A stretch of DNA of 64,000 bases from Anastatus disparis. Lineage: Eukaryota > Arthropoda > Insecta > Hymenoptera > Eupelmidae. The DNA lies in contig JAFFSR010000265.1 of assembly GCA_017163975.1 (NCBI GenBank), positions 868,001 through 932,000 of the forward strand. The letters are read 5' to 3'. A program made the position numbers and the translations under genes. The notes below the pieces were generated by a model that ran no database searches, was not told the DNA's origin, and saw only the letters and a program-made list of their open reading frames with translations. Of this stretch, positions 11,173 to 22,566 are shown piece after piece (the first letter of the stretch is position 1; every line of letters starts with the position of its first letter).

Positions 11173-12362
11173 ACATTGAGGTCATATACAAATTGTGCAG
11201 AGCAAGAGTACAATGCAATCACTGATGAATATAAAAAAATAAAAAAGGAAATGAAAAAACAAAAAGAAATTTTAAAAGAAAAACTATACGAAATTGATAA
11301 TTTAAAAGAAAAAATTGAACAAGCTGACATGAAATCTGAGGAACAAGACAAAAAGATAAAAAGCCTAGAAAACTGTTTGAAAGTACAAGAAAAGGAATTC
11401 GGGAGTACGGAAAATATGCTGAAGAAAATTACAAAACAACTTTTACCGTCGGAGTCTCTAGAATCTATACACTGTTAGAGGTAAATTAATTATTTTCCTA
11501 ATAATATTTATTGGGTCCTCGGTTACTCAGTCAGTAGAGCGATGGATTCATTATCTCGAGGACTCGAGTTCGAATCTTGCTTTCGTTGGCACCACTCAAG
11601 CACCACTATGACAGGTGCTTTGTTCACAAAAACACTGATGATCTCCGTCGCTAATTAGCATCGCTATGATAGTATAAATACAGCGACGTTATATGAAATA
11701 AAAAAAAATATTTTTTATTAACATATTATTTGCTTTTGGTATATTTTTTTATTACTTCAAAGCGTTCAAAAAACTTTGTTGAAAATGATTACACATTTAT
11801 TATTGATGAAATCCAAGCAATGAAGATTAAAATTCAACAGCAAAATAATACGCTCACAAAGATTCAACACTTCATGAATAATTTAAATGAGCTTAGTCAC
11901 GTTAATAAAAATATTTCAAGACAAAGCGAGATGATCAAATGTCTCAAGTCTGGATTGCGAAGAAAATCCGATGATTTACTGGAAAGTTTGAAAAATATTG
12001 TTGGACAAGATTCCAAATCATCTCCATTGGATGATACTACTGATTTTCAAGTGATTAGTTATTTTTTTTTATAATTTTCTCCTTTTTTGTAATTATTTTT
12101 CTTTTAATGTAAAGAGATTACAGCTTTTAATTTTAAATTTTAAATTTTTAAGGAACATCAAGGATTGGATGAAAGCTTATCTGATATTGTTCAAGATTTA
12201 TCAGTATTTTTGGAAGAAATAAATACAAAATATGATCTGTTGGATTCTCAGAAAAAAAGTACAAAAGAAGATAATAATAAACGTATTTCTGACATTTGGA
12301 AAGATATTGTAGAAATTTGTAAATTTATTGCGTTAAGGGGACCAGGTACTATTAAAACTTGA
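11173..12362 (+). CDS. Coiled-coil protein gene, multi-exon, 3' end altered
   Basis: Three coding segments are seen. 11173-11478 follows a TTTTAG acceptor and is rich in Lys/Glu heptads (DEYKKIKKEMKKQKEILKEK). 11756-12050 (DEIQAMKIKIQQQNNTLTKI to DDTTDFQ) ends at a GTGATT donor. 12153-12362 (EHQGLDESLSDIVQDLSVF) follows TTTTTAAG. The last two join in phase 0. The first ends in TAG two bases before a GTAAAT donor, so it is either a terminal exon or a nonsense mutation. A SINE lies in the gap between segments one and two. The final codons come from a transposon inserted at 12337. No catalytic domain is recognised; a structural helical role is all that can be inferred. The start exon was not identified. 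Confidence 0.5.
11512..11705 (+). mobile_element. tRNA-derived SINE
   Basis: Same family as 3197-3404. The A box is TTACTCAGTCAGTAGAGCGA and the B box GAGTTCGAATCTTGC. The body ends GTATAAATACAGCGACGTTA followed by an A-rich tail. The anticodon region is mutated. A possible AATATTTATT-type duplication flanks it but is imperfect. Confidence 0.85.
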
Positions 12363-12999
12363 AAAATTCGAATATGAAAAATAAAAAATTTATTGCTTTT
12401 ATCCAAAAGGAAAAATTTTTTTGAAAAAATACTTAATTTTCACAAGACTTTTTATTTCTGAAACTTTTATCTATCTTAAAAATTCAACTTATGGTCCCCG
12501 TTAACATTCTGGTACTGAAAACAGATTGGTCGCAAGGTTTTTTCATGAGTTTTCATCTAATCTTGATGAAATTTGGTGGAGATTTCCAAAATCATCTTAG
12601 AATCTACACGAGCGAGAGACATTCCTAAAAAATTCAAATAATAAAAAAATTTTCTATAAAAAATCAATTTTAAAAAAAATTTGTTTATTTATTTTTATAA
12701 ATAATAAGTTAATAAGCAAATTAGCATATATATATATTTATAATTTGCTATGCTCATATGGATTCTAATATAATTTTAAAGATCTCCACCAAATTTCATA
12801 AAGATCCGATGAAAACTCATGAAAAAACCTTGCAACCAATCTGTTTTTAGTACCAGAATGTGAATGGGGACCATCAGTTGAATTTTTAAGATAGATAAAA
12901 GTTTCAGAAATAAAAAGTCTTATGAAACATAATTTTTTTTCAAAAAATTTTTTCTTTTTCATATTCGAATTTTTCAAGTTTTAATAGTACCTGGTCCCC
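12337..12999. mobile_element. 663-bp TIR element with TTAA target duplication
   Basis: Both ends begin GGGGACCAGGTACTATTAAA (the right end as its complement), and the TIRs extend well over 200 bp with small gaps. TTAA flanks both sides (12333-12336, 13000-13003), the target of piggyBac-type and Kolobok-type transposases. No transposase frame is present. It sits inside the last exon of the coiled-coil gene. Confidence 0.9.
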
Positions 13000-13197
13000 T
13001 TAATTAACATAATCTAAAAATTTGTTGTTTTTTTTAATAATTTTTCATTAATATTTACATTTTTATTATATTATTCATTCACCACTCTTTTCACTATGCA
13101 TTACCAAGCTGTGCAGTGGAAAGAGACTTAAAAGTTAAAGACATATTGAAATAAATCAAACTCTGCAGGCTATACTGTTCAAACAATTTTATAAATT

Positions 13198-13237
13198 GAC
13201 AACGTTTCAGTTACATCACAGTAACCCTTCTCAAGTC
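13198..13237 (-). other. Degenerate hammerhead-like motif in PLE 3' end
   Basis: On the minus strand, a GTTAC/GTAAC stem with loop TGTGAT is followed by TGAAACGTTGTC and preceded by CTTGAGAAG. Hammerhead ribozyme motifs are known in Penelope-like pseudo-LTRs (stem II then GAAA). The CUGANGA core is imperfect here, so activity is uncertain. The same 40 nt recurs at 16361-16400 on the plus strand. Confidence 0.4.
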
Positions 13238-13469
13238 ACTACAAAAAAAAACAAAATCAAAATTAGAATTAACAATATAAAACTTAAGAACACAATAAAG
13301 AATTTCTTTTTACAAAAACCTTATTAGTCATGAGTCGTTAAAATTTTTAAACTATAGAATGATAGTTCGTCAAACCACTTTTCATGACGAACAGCACAAG
13401 ACTAAAGGTGTACATCAAAACGCAAATATAAACAAGCAACGAACAATGTATATAAATAATTTAACACAC

Positions 13470-15808
13470 CTACAATAACCCATGTACAAATTCTTTAAAA
13501 ACCGACTTTAAATTATGCGTATCAAATATAGCATTCACATTCTTAAATCTATTAATAAAAATCATTTCAGATACAATGCGTCTTTTATATAAAAACTCAA
13601 CATCCAAAATTTTAACATTGTCAACATTTAAATCAAAGCGATGTCCCGTTTCATTCGTATGTTTAACTAAAGCTGAGGTACATCTACCATGTTTACAATC
13701 AGATACATGTTCGCAAATTCTTCTTTCTAAGATTCTACCTGACTGTCCTACATAAGACTTATCGCAACCAGTACAATCAATTTTGTAAACTATACACGAC
13801 TTTTTTCGCTTTGGAATGACATCCTTGCCCAAACAATTCAAAAAGCCTAATTTATTACAACATTTGAAAACAATCTTTATATTATAATTTTTAGCTATTT
13901 TTTGTATGATACCCTCCAAATGCTTTATAAACGGTAATACAATAAAACCGACATTTAATTCATTATTAATTTTATAATTATTATTAATTAAGGTATGACT
14001 ATTAATTTTATCAATTCTAACATTAATATATTTTCTAATAAAATCAATTGGATAAGAATTAGCAAGTAAAATAGAATAAACATAATTTAAATTTTGTTTA
14101 TGAAACGACGGGTCTGAAAGCTTTATTGCTTTGTCTACCAAAGTATAAACAATAGCTACCTTCTGTGAAATAGGAGAATGTGAATAAAAATTAAGATAGA
14201 TGCCTGCATGTGTCGGTTTTCTGTACCAATTCGTAACTATTGATCCATCATGTTTAATGGTAAGTGACATATCCAAAAAGGAAATTGCATTATTACATGG
14301 TTTTTCAACTGTGAATTGAATATTGGAATCATACGAATTCAAATGTTGCAACAACCAATCAATTTTATCCACACGCACGCAAACCAAAGCATCATCAACA
14401 TAATTCTTCCAAAACAATACATCACCCTGACAACTCATCAAACTATCGTTAATAAGATCCTGTAAAACTATATCTGACAGAATTGGACTGATGGGGCTTC
14501 CCATGGCACTTCCAAACTTTTGTCTATAGTATACATCATTAAAAACGAAATAATTATTATCCATAATAAATTTTATAATATTACAAAAATCTTCAAAAGA
14601 CAAATTAATTTTAAACATTAAGTGATGCCAACGTCTTTCAAGTGAGACTTTTACTGCTTCAAAATAAATGTTATTAAACAAAGAAACGACATCAAAACTA
14701 ACCAAACAATATTCCTCAGGCACATTAAAATTCTTAATGAATTTAATAACTTCAAAACTATTTTTAACATTTAAAGATGATGTAGGTAAATTATTTTTTA
14801 AAAATTCAGCAAAAAATTTAGAAATATTATATGTAGGCGAGTTAATTGATGAAATTATAAGTCTCATGGGATGCCCTTGTTTATGGACCTTAGTCAAACC
14901 ATAACATCTTGATAAGTTACATTTGTATTTCACATTATCAAATATTTTCTTATTACAATCAGCGCCATTGTACATAAGATCACAACTATTAAGATTACTA
15001 GTAATATTATCAACATCAATTTCCAATTTTTAAGAGGATCATAGTCAATTACTTCATACAACTTATCATCATTCAAACACAATTGAACTTTATTAATGTA
15101 ATCATTTTTTTCTAATATAACAAATGATCCACCCTTGTCAGATTTAGAAATCATGATGTTAGGATTTCGTTTGAGAAATTCAACGCTACGTGAAATCATA
15201 TTACCAATAGTAATGTCGCGTATATTCTTTATTTTATTATTAAAATTGTTCACCGTTAATAAAACATCCTTTCTAAACTTATTACTATCATCTATATTCA
15301 AATTTAAATTCTTATCAAGACCCTTGAAAAATTCCAAATATGTATTCTTATTATTATTAATTTTTAAGTTCATTGTAAAATTGAAATTTCTATTCAATTT
15401 GATAGTTTGTAATAAATAAAGTGGAATTTCACTAGTTGATAAATTAACAACCCACTTATCTGTGATGCTCTCAACCTCTTTATCAATATTATTTTGTTGA
15501 ATTGAATTATTCAAAATATTAGAATTATTAATGTTAACAGAATCAATATCATAGTCAAAACAATAATGAACGCCATACTTCAAATAGTAAACATTATTAA
15601 ATTTCTTATTTAAATTAATCTCTTTAATTCTAGCGTACGCCGAACTTTTCAAATCAAAATAACTTTCAAAACATTCAAACATATTAATACCTATCTTAAC
15701 AATAATATTCTTTTCTAACTGTAAAAATTTTTTATTTAAATAATTAATGTGTGCATTTTGATCACCGATTTCGAAGTTTAAAATTTTATATTTATTCATA
15801 TTAATCAA
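13470..15808 (-). pseudogene. Penelope-type reverse transcriptase with GIY-YIG endonuclease, one frameshift
   Basis: Two overlapping frames make one protein. 15808-14930 gives the N-terminal part (includes ISKSDKGGSFVILEKNDY). 15026-13470 gives the RT fingers and palm (YGLTKVHKQGHPMRLIIS; catalytic YVDDAL at about residue 207; GSAMGSPISPILSD) and a C-terminal GIY-YIG nuclease (VYKIDCTGCDKSYVGQSGR at about 414-432, then ERRICEH and ALVKHTNETGHRFD). The second frame has no ATG at its start. It reads as a continuation after loss of one base in an A-run near 15027-15033. The RT copies RNA and the nuclease nicks target DNA for primed reverse transcription. Catalytic residues are preserved, so the copy is young or was recently active. 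Confidence 0.9.
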
Positions 15809-15923
15809 TCTATTAATTTTATAATGACTAGAATTACAACAAAAGTAGAACTTTTTTAATCTATTAAAACAACTTTCGAGATGTTTAGGATAGATGTTAT
15901 AATGCTTACATAATAAGTTTTAT

Positions 15924-16124
15924 TTAGTTAAACATACGAATGAAACGGGACATCGCTTTGATTTAAATGTTGACAATGTTAAAATTTTGGATGTTGAGTT
16001 TTTATATAAAAGACGCATTGTATCTGAAATGATTTTTATTAATAGATTTAAGAATGTGAATGCTATATTTGATACGCATAATTTAAAGTCGGTTTTTAAA
16101 GAATTTGTACATGGGTTATTGTAG
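15924..16124 (+). pseudogene. Inverted PLE 3'-terminal coding fragment
   Basis: The plus strand encodes the last about 66 residues of the PLE protein (from LVKHTNETGHRFDLNVDN to the stop at 16122-16124), nearly identical to the minus-strand element. It has no start codon. It is part of the inverted terminal repeat of the 13148-16490 unit, not an independent gene. The repeat continues through the 3' untranslated part to about 16451. Confidence 0.85.
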
Positions 16125-16360
16125 GTGTGTTAAATTATTTATATACATTGTTCGTTGCTTGTTTATATTTGCGTTTTGATGTACACCTTTAGTCTTGTGC
16201 TGTTCGTCATGAAGATTGGTTTGACGAACTATCATTCTATAGTTTAAAAATTTTAACGACTCATGACTAATAAGGTTTTTGTAAAAAGAAATTCTTTATT
16301 GTGTTCTTAAGTTTTATATTGTTAATTCTAATTTTGATTTTGTTTTTTTTTTTTTGTAGT

Positions 16361-16400
16361 GACTTGAGAAGGGTTACTGTGATGTAACTGAAACGTTGTC
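16361..16400 (+). other. Second hammerhead-like motif
   Basis: Same 40 nt as 13198-13237, in opposite orientation within the inverted terminal repeat: GGTTACTGTGATGTAAC stem-loop followed by TGAAACGTTGTC. Confidence 0.4.
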
Positions 16401-16587
16401 AATTTATAAAATTGTTTGAACAGTATAGCCTGCAGAGTTTGATTTATTTCACTATCATTTTGACTGTTGGTAGAATCTAAAAAGTTGCATTTAAAGACAT
16501 ATTTTTAACTTCTGACCCATTCAGTGGCGCTACCTGTATGGATGCTGTAGGGACTGTAGGCATCAAGCTGACAATTTGACCGTAGAC

Positions 16588-16765
16588 CAGTGATGTATTT
16601 CGAGGATGCTTTATACATTTATGTATATCTATATATTAGGATATCCTTTAGCCAACTTCAGAGTATACCGTAGAATTAGAGTATAAGCAGAATATATTAT
16701 TCTGTAGTATATTCTCTGAAGTTGGCTGTTGGATATCATATAAGCATCTTCGAAATCCATCACTG
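16588..16765. mobile_element. hAT-type MITE with 8-bp target duplication
   Basis: The ends CAGTGATG and CATCACTG extend to 24-bp TIRs with two mismatches. A perfect 8-bp duplication CCGTAGAC lies at 16580-16587 and 16766-16773. CAGTG-type ends plus an 8-bp duplication are diagnostic of the hAT superfamily. At 178 bp it is non-autonomous. Confidence 0.9.
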
Positions 16766-17591
16766 CCGTAGACGTGGAAGAGCAGCGTCAGTTTGCAAAT
16801 TTTCTTAGTGGTATAACGACTATTGCTCAATATACAAGCTTAAAAGACTAATTTTTAACAATTCACTTTTTTTTTATTTATTCTATTTCCCGGAATTCAA
16901 GTGGCGATAAAACCCACTATCTAAATCTTTTGGAATGAGAATACACTGACAATAAGGATACTTTAAATCTGTATTTTCACTTCAACAACTGTATAGTGCA
17001 ATATTTACCGATCTGTTTTTCACGATATCCAAACGTATTAGTATTATTGCTGCAAATATTAAACAATTTCCACTTTAATCTTCTTAACAGTTAACAATAT
17101 TAATAATTTTAGAGACAATGAAGTTAGTACCATCACTTGAGTATATAAGTATTGTGAAAATAGTTATTAGATTGTGGAATCAATGTGAAGATATTAAACA
17201 GAAGTTGGAAGTTGATCGTGAGCTTTATTTTGAAGAAGATCCATCATGGCTAGGAGTTGAAGAAAAAGTAATAAAAAAGGTAGAAATGCTTCCATTGCCG
17301 CTGAAAATGAGGCAGAAGATAATATTTTTAATAAAGCCAATCGGTATTGAGCTGATGAAATGGATAACGCATCTCCGAGAGTTTATATCTGAACCACATA
17401 TTATGAAAAATTTAAGTAAGTTTCATTGGACGCATCTTGGAAGTATAGATCGAACTAGAACATCAGAAATATTAATTGAAGATGAAAGTATTGATTTCGA
17501 AATGCGTTTTGAATTAATTAAAAATGTACTGCTTTGAATTTCACATCTCAGTATTATGGTACAAGATGAATTCGAATAAAAGTCTTAAGAA

Positions 17592-17966
17592 GGGGCCGAA
17601 CTTTCTGTCTTTGTCTAATGGCGTTTTTCATCATTTATGTAAACACTATCCGGTATAACAAGAAAAAAATAGCAGCGCCCGCTAGATATTAGTATGATTA
17701 GTAAATTTTGTAATGGCAACCAAATTTTTTACCGCATAGTTTTTGACTAATTAGAGACCTACTAGCAATCTAGAATATAACCTATCTTTTTTTGGTAGGT
17801 CTCTAATTATTCAAAAACTACGCAGTGAAAAAATTTGGTTGTTATTACAAAATTTACTTATTATACTAATATCTAGCGGGGGCTGCTATTTTTTTCTTGT
17901 TATACCGGATAGTGTTTACATAAATGATGAAAAACGCTATTAGACAAAGACAGATAGTTCGGCCCC
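17592..17966. mobile_element. 375-bp palindromic element
   Basis: Two arms of about 172 bp (17592-17763 and 17795-17966) are inverted around a spacer of about 31 bp. Both carry AGGGGCCGAACT-type ends, GTCTTTGTCTAATGGCG, TTTTTCATCATTTA and CTAGATATTAGTAT (as complements on one side). No coding capacity. It interrupts the decayed gene and belongs to the same family as blocks at 1455-1640 and 49220-49400. Confidence 0.85.
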
Positions 17967-18326
17967 TTATAAAGCGTTTTAAGAATCCTAATAATATGGG
18001 TGACAATGCATTAGTAGTTTTTTGGACTAGTAATGACGAAGATGGGATCAAAGGTTTTCGTTATTATTCCTTTTGTGATTGTTCGTGCTATCCAAATAGT
18101 ACTGGCTGCTATTTTTTTCTTGTTATACCGGATAGTGTTTACATAAATGATGAAAAACGCTATTAGACAAAGACAGATAGTTCGGCCCCTTAAGAAGCGT
18201 TTTAAGAATCCTAATAATATGGGTGACAATGCATTAGTAGTTTTTTGGACTAGTAATGACGAAGATGGGATCAAAGGTTTTCGTTATTATTCCTTTTGTG
18301 ATTGTTCGTGCTATCCAAATAGTACT
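17881..18326. repeat. 223-bp tandem duplication
   Basis: 17881-18103 is repeated almost perfectly at 18104-18326. Each unit carries the right half of the palindromic element plus the start of the resumed coding segment (NPNNMGDNALVVFWTS). The duplication therefore postdates the element's insertion. The few differences (for example TTATAAAGCG against TTAAGAAGCG) indicate it is recent. Confidence 0.95.
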
Positions 18327-18699
18327 CATTATCAACGTGCATTGGAAAATGCAGCATATGCTAGTAATAAAGCTATAACCGAGTATTTTTTTCAAAAGCT
18401 CTCTTTTAAAAAAAAGGAGAGTCTTTAATGAGATCAGCTGAAAATGTCGCAGAGAATTTCAATTATTGTAATCATTTTAAAGGTTACTCTTTATGGAGTA
18501 GAAATAATAGAGAAGATTTAGATATTTTCTATTTTCTACTCTTGTAAATGGATGAAGATCAGAAGAAGTTAATATTGCAATCGAAAGCTCATTCTTTTAA
18601 AACTTTTTTTTCGGTCTTGCTGTGGCAAAGTCTTCTTAACGAGAGAGAATAGTATACATGGTCTTCGTGTAAGAGACTTAGAAATGTTGGTTTTTGATA

Positions 18700-20662
18700 G
18701 AATTGTTGGATGTAAATAAGGACCGCGAATTTCATGATTATCAAAATCTATGTACTTAAAAATTAAATTACTCATACATCAATGCACCAACACATTATTT
18801 TGAATAGTACTTTAATCTTTTATGTAAATTAATCAGTTTTAAAAATAAAATTTGTTACAACTGTACTAAAAAAAACTAATAGATTTTTGAAATTAAAAAG
18901 CTGTAAATAAAATATATTTATTAAAATTTTGAAATTATTATTTCTTATAAAAAAATTATCATTTTTTATAGTAGGGAAAAACTAGGGTAAGTTAATTATT
19001 AATAAATCTGACAATAATAATTTTTGAAGTATTAATTTTGTACGATATATATAAAATTAAAACTGAACTTTTCAAAAAATTTTCGCTTTTATGCGTCAAG
19101 AGAAAGAGTTGTTGAAGTACGTACACTCGGTCATGTCTATACGATGTATTGAAGTCCGACTTTACATTTGATGATTAAAGCCGCATCGAGTACTTTTTTC
19201 TTTGAATTGAATGAATACACAAAATAGAATGGAACATAAAATAAACAAGAGTTTAATATTGTATATTCACAAATTTAATAATTCCAACTCCGTAAAATTA
19301 AAAAGTTTTGTAACTAAATAATTCTGAATTGAAATATTAAATTTATTAACGCTCACATTTAATTTTTTTTATTATAATTTTTTTCCAAGGGTTTTTAATC
19401 TTTATAATTCTTAAATATAAATAATTCTTAGTAACTAACACATATTTTAGTCTATAAAAATCGATTGGATCGAAAACACATTCGCAGAAAAAAGTAATTC
19501 TGCTTTTCCAATATATAATTTTGAATATAAATAGTCCGTCAACTGTTACGTTCATGAATTGGTTAGGTATTGAAGTTGATTCTGTCTTTCCCGATGCGTT
19601 TTCTTCTAACGCTACTTATAAAGAAACATGTTACGATTATTGCAGAGAGTTCACTATTTGTTATATATAGTCCAATTGAAAATTTTTATATGAGAACTTC
19701 ATATATATACAAATTTTGACAGTTAAATTATTTATTGTGTTTACCTAATGTACTGAATAAGTCATTTATCGTACTTGTCTGAAGCAATAAATAATTCGCT
19801 TTTGTAAATTATTACGCTAACAGAAAAAAATATGTAGATATCTGAGTAAAACTGAAGAGTACAGTTATGTAGAATAGTGACCGGATTGAGACTTAAGGCA
19901 GTTGATACAGAGCTTGAGATAGTAACAATTGTTAAAGACATGTATAAAAACCTTTGATTATTCGAGGAATTATTATATTAGTATCTAGCTGCCATTTTTT
20001 TTTCGTGTTACAGTCAATGGTGTTTATATAAATAACGAAAAACAATATTAGACAAAGACAGATAGTTCGATCTGCTCTTAATGAAAAAAATGTAAAATAT
20101 TGGAAATATCAAAAAACCGCTTTAGAATTTACATGGAAATTTTTGCAATGGTAGAAGCTAACTATATACAAAGTTTTAATTGCAATAGCTAGAATCAGTA
20201 CAGAGAATCTTATAAGAAATTAATTAATAATTTGAAATAAATAATTTTAAGTTAATTTCAAGATAAAACAAAATATCTATTATAGTCTTGATAAGGCAAA
20301 GCAGAGCAACACACCATTCTTAAGGGGATATTTCAAATAAAAATTGTAGAAATTATAAGTAAAGTGAATTCATATAACTTAATTTAGTAAAGAGCGTAAT
20401 AATCTATTAAAAATGAATATATAATTACTTTTTATGGATTTGATTAGTTAATTATAAAAAATCAAAGAGATATTTCAAAATATATTTTTAATCAAAAGAT
20501 GTTTTAAATCATTTGTCACATTTCAAAAGACCTTCCAAAAATAATATTAAGACAAATTACTTACTTTATTTATTATTGATGCACAAAAAATTAATTAATA
20601 AAAAAGAAAAAAACTTAAAAATAAAGGGTGATGAGTATATTGACATTTTATATTAACAGTAA
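18700..20662. other. Intergenic; traces of dispersed repeats
   Basis: Mostly featureless AT-rich DNA. Near 19985-20080 is a partial copy of the GTCTTTGTC family. GACCGGATTGAGACTTAAG near 19880 is the exact complement of CTTAAGTCTCAATCCGGTC near 28338, suggesting shared repeat ends. A minus-strand frame at 19620-19346 is open but unsupported. Confidence 0.5.
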
Positions 20663-20664
20663 TA

Positions 20665-20820
20665 CCCTGGTGGAAATCAAAATGTTTTTTTACCGTTTTA
20701 TGACCAGTAGAAATGGAAACGCTTTTTTTAATATTTTATGGACATTTCTTTGGCATTATTATTACTAATAACCTTAAATTTTTATATACACCATTTTTTA
20801 TGTTCACATTTCTACTAGGG
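20665..20820. mobile_element. 156-bp MITE, TA target
   Basis: CCCTGGTGGAAAT and ATTTCTACTAGGG are imperfect inverted ends flanked by TA (20663-20664, 20821-20822). It is related by its termini to 4091-5219 and 44186-44356. Confidence 0.7.
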
Positions 20821-21395
20821 TAAAATTGACCTATTTTCCAAAATGAACTAAAAATTGAATCAGAATCGTATAATACTTTAGAGAGATGATAAAGAAATCA
20901 TAATTAATTCTAAAACCGAACTATTGTCGCCATATATAGATAAATATAGAAAATATAGTCGAGTGGTGTTTTTGCCATTCACACACTAGCGTTTAATTCT
21001 ACAAAATTAAACGCTGGTAAAGCATGCTCTACCTTATTTGAAAAAAAAAACAAGAAAATGTTGGAATTTGGTCAACCATCCAATATATAGTTTATCCATA
21101 TTAATTTTGATTAATGATAATTCTTAAACCTTCTATTTTTCATTATAAAAAAAAATAAATTACATTAAAAAATATTTAAGGAATAAATTTTATAGGTACC
21201 TAAAGTATTTATTTCAGGCTGGTTGGCCTTGAATGTTATTAATTATTAAATTCTAAAAAATTTATTTTAAAAAATCAATAAAAATTTCAGCAATTTATTA
21301 CTTTAGTTTATAATAATGAACCGTTTTTACTTTAAATTGACGCGTTTAATATAATTATTTTATGATTCTCAATGATTAAGTAAAATATATTAGTA

Positions 21396-22376
21396 AATAG
21401 GGTCAGAGTCCCGATTACTGTGTCATTAAAATAATCTTCTAAGAAATAGATCCATCATTAATTCAAATTATTACCATTTTCATTTCTATCAATGCGTATG
21501 CATACTTCAATCATCCCTGTATCTAATGCAATTTTTTTTATTATTAAAATCATATAATTTCATCGAATTTAAGCCGAAATAAAAAAAAATTATTTTGTAC
21601 AAATTACTGTGCTTTGCAAAAGTCTTTCGTCATATTACTGTTCCCCTAATTACTGTGCCCTGTCCACAAGTCCGTGTTCCAAAATACCGAGTTCTTTTTC
21701 GATATGCAACATAACCTCTTTGGTATAAAGAACACGTTTTTTTTATATTTTTATTCATTTTTATGTATTACAAAAGAAAAAAAATATTATTAAAATATTT
21801 TTAATGTTTATATTCAATGTTTTATATAGTTTAATGTACACTAACGATATGCATAAACGTTGAAACCTTTACGAATAGCGAGCATCACATATCGAAGTAG
21901 TAATTAGAAGTGAGGTTGAGAAGTCGCGCGTGGGCACACAGAAATATGGTCAGCTTTTCAAATCATGCTGTATTACTGGACTTTGCATAAAAATAAATAA
22001 AAAAAGGTTTTAAAAATAATTTTTTCATGTTTATTATAAAATTTAACTGTTTTATTATAATATATTTCATTTTATGTTATGTAATTGTATTTTTAAAAGT
22101 AATTAATCATTTTGAAAGATTGTACCTCTCCTTAAGATTTTTCTTAAGGAATCCGCAATAAGTGCTAAGAAATGAATAGAATAATTAAAAAGTTTTTTTT
22201 ACGAAAAAATAATTGATATGATATAGAATTAATTTTTGCAAATTAAAGATTGATCTTTCGACTTTATTATGACATTTTTTTCTTTCAGTTTTTTTATAAA
22301 ATTTATTTTATAAAAACAATTGAATATAAGAACACAGTGTTCGGGACAGGCTCAGTAATCGGGACTCTGACCCTAT
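21396..22376. mobile_element. 980-bp TIR element
   Basis: Ends share a 25-bp inverted repeat beginning AATAGGGTCAGAGTCCCGAT. The interior repeats related words (ATTACTGTGCC, ATTACTGTTCCCC) near 21620-21660. It has no transposase frame and an unclear target duplication, so the superfamily is undetermined. Confidence 0.75.
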
Positions 22377-22566
22377 TCAATAAAATTCTATCAAAACAAA
22401 GAAACACAGCTTATTGACCTGGTTCCTAGTATATTATATACTTTATGAAAAAAAAGTTGTATTGTATTATTATGTTAATTACATATTTTAATAAATATGA
22501 ATAATAATATAAAGTATGCGTAAAAAAATTTCAAAATAAATAACATATTTAATGAAAATAATTGGA

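Larger units (their letters stand above)
13148..16490 (-). mobile_element. Penelope-like retroelement with inverted terminal copy
   Basis: The unit contains a reverse transcriptase/GIY-YIG reading frame on the minus strand (13470-15808). Its 3' end (13148-13664) is repeated in opposite orientation at 15923-16451. The whole block is bounded by a perfect TTAAAGACATATT at 13135-13147 and 16491-16503. A single target duplication around both parts shows they inserted together. Inverted or direct partial terminal copies (pseudo-LTRs) are a known feature of Penelope-like elements. The coding frame carries one frameshift. Confidence 0.9.
17118..18655 (+). pseudogene. Decayed gene of an unnamed protein family, broken by insertions
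   Basis: The first open part (17118-17537, 139 codons) reads MKLVPSLEYISIVKIVIRLW and later HLGSIDRTRTSEILIEDES. After one frameshift, another frame continues (YCFEFHISVLWYKMNS) to about 17590. A palindromic element and a 223-bp tandem duplication then intervene. Coding resumes at about 18188-18428 (NPNNMGDNALVVFWTS, HYQRALENAAYASNKAI). More in-frame-looking remnants with shifts and stops follow to about 18655 (NFNYCNHFKGYSLWS, MDEDQKKLILQSKAHSFKT). The pattern 'W..LG.IDR.RT...L..DE', a Cys-Phe-x-x-x-Ile...Leu-Trp stretch and a late 'MDEDQ' recalls an uncharacterised arthropod multigene family; that is from memory and unverified. Function unknown. Confidence 0.6.

Noticed and set aside
14668..14904. 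Plus-strand frame over the PLE
   Set aside because: Antisense shadow of the reverse transcriptase frame.
16648..16830. 60-codon minus-strand frame
   Set aside because: Runs through the hAT MITE and its target duplication.
19346..19620. Minus-strand open frame of about 90 codons
   Set aside because: No ATG context, domain or splice partner beyond a weak TTATAAG acceptor; could be a remnant but not supportable.
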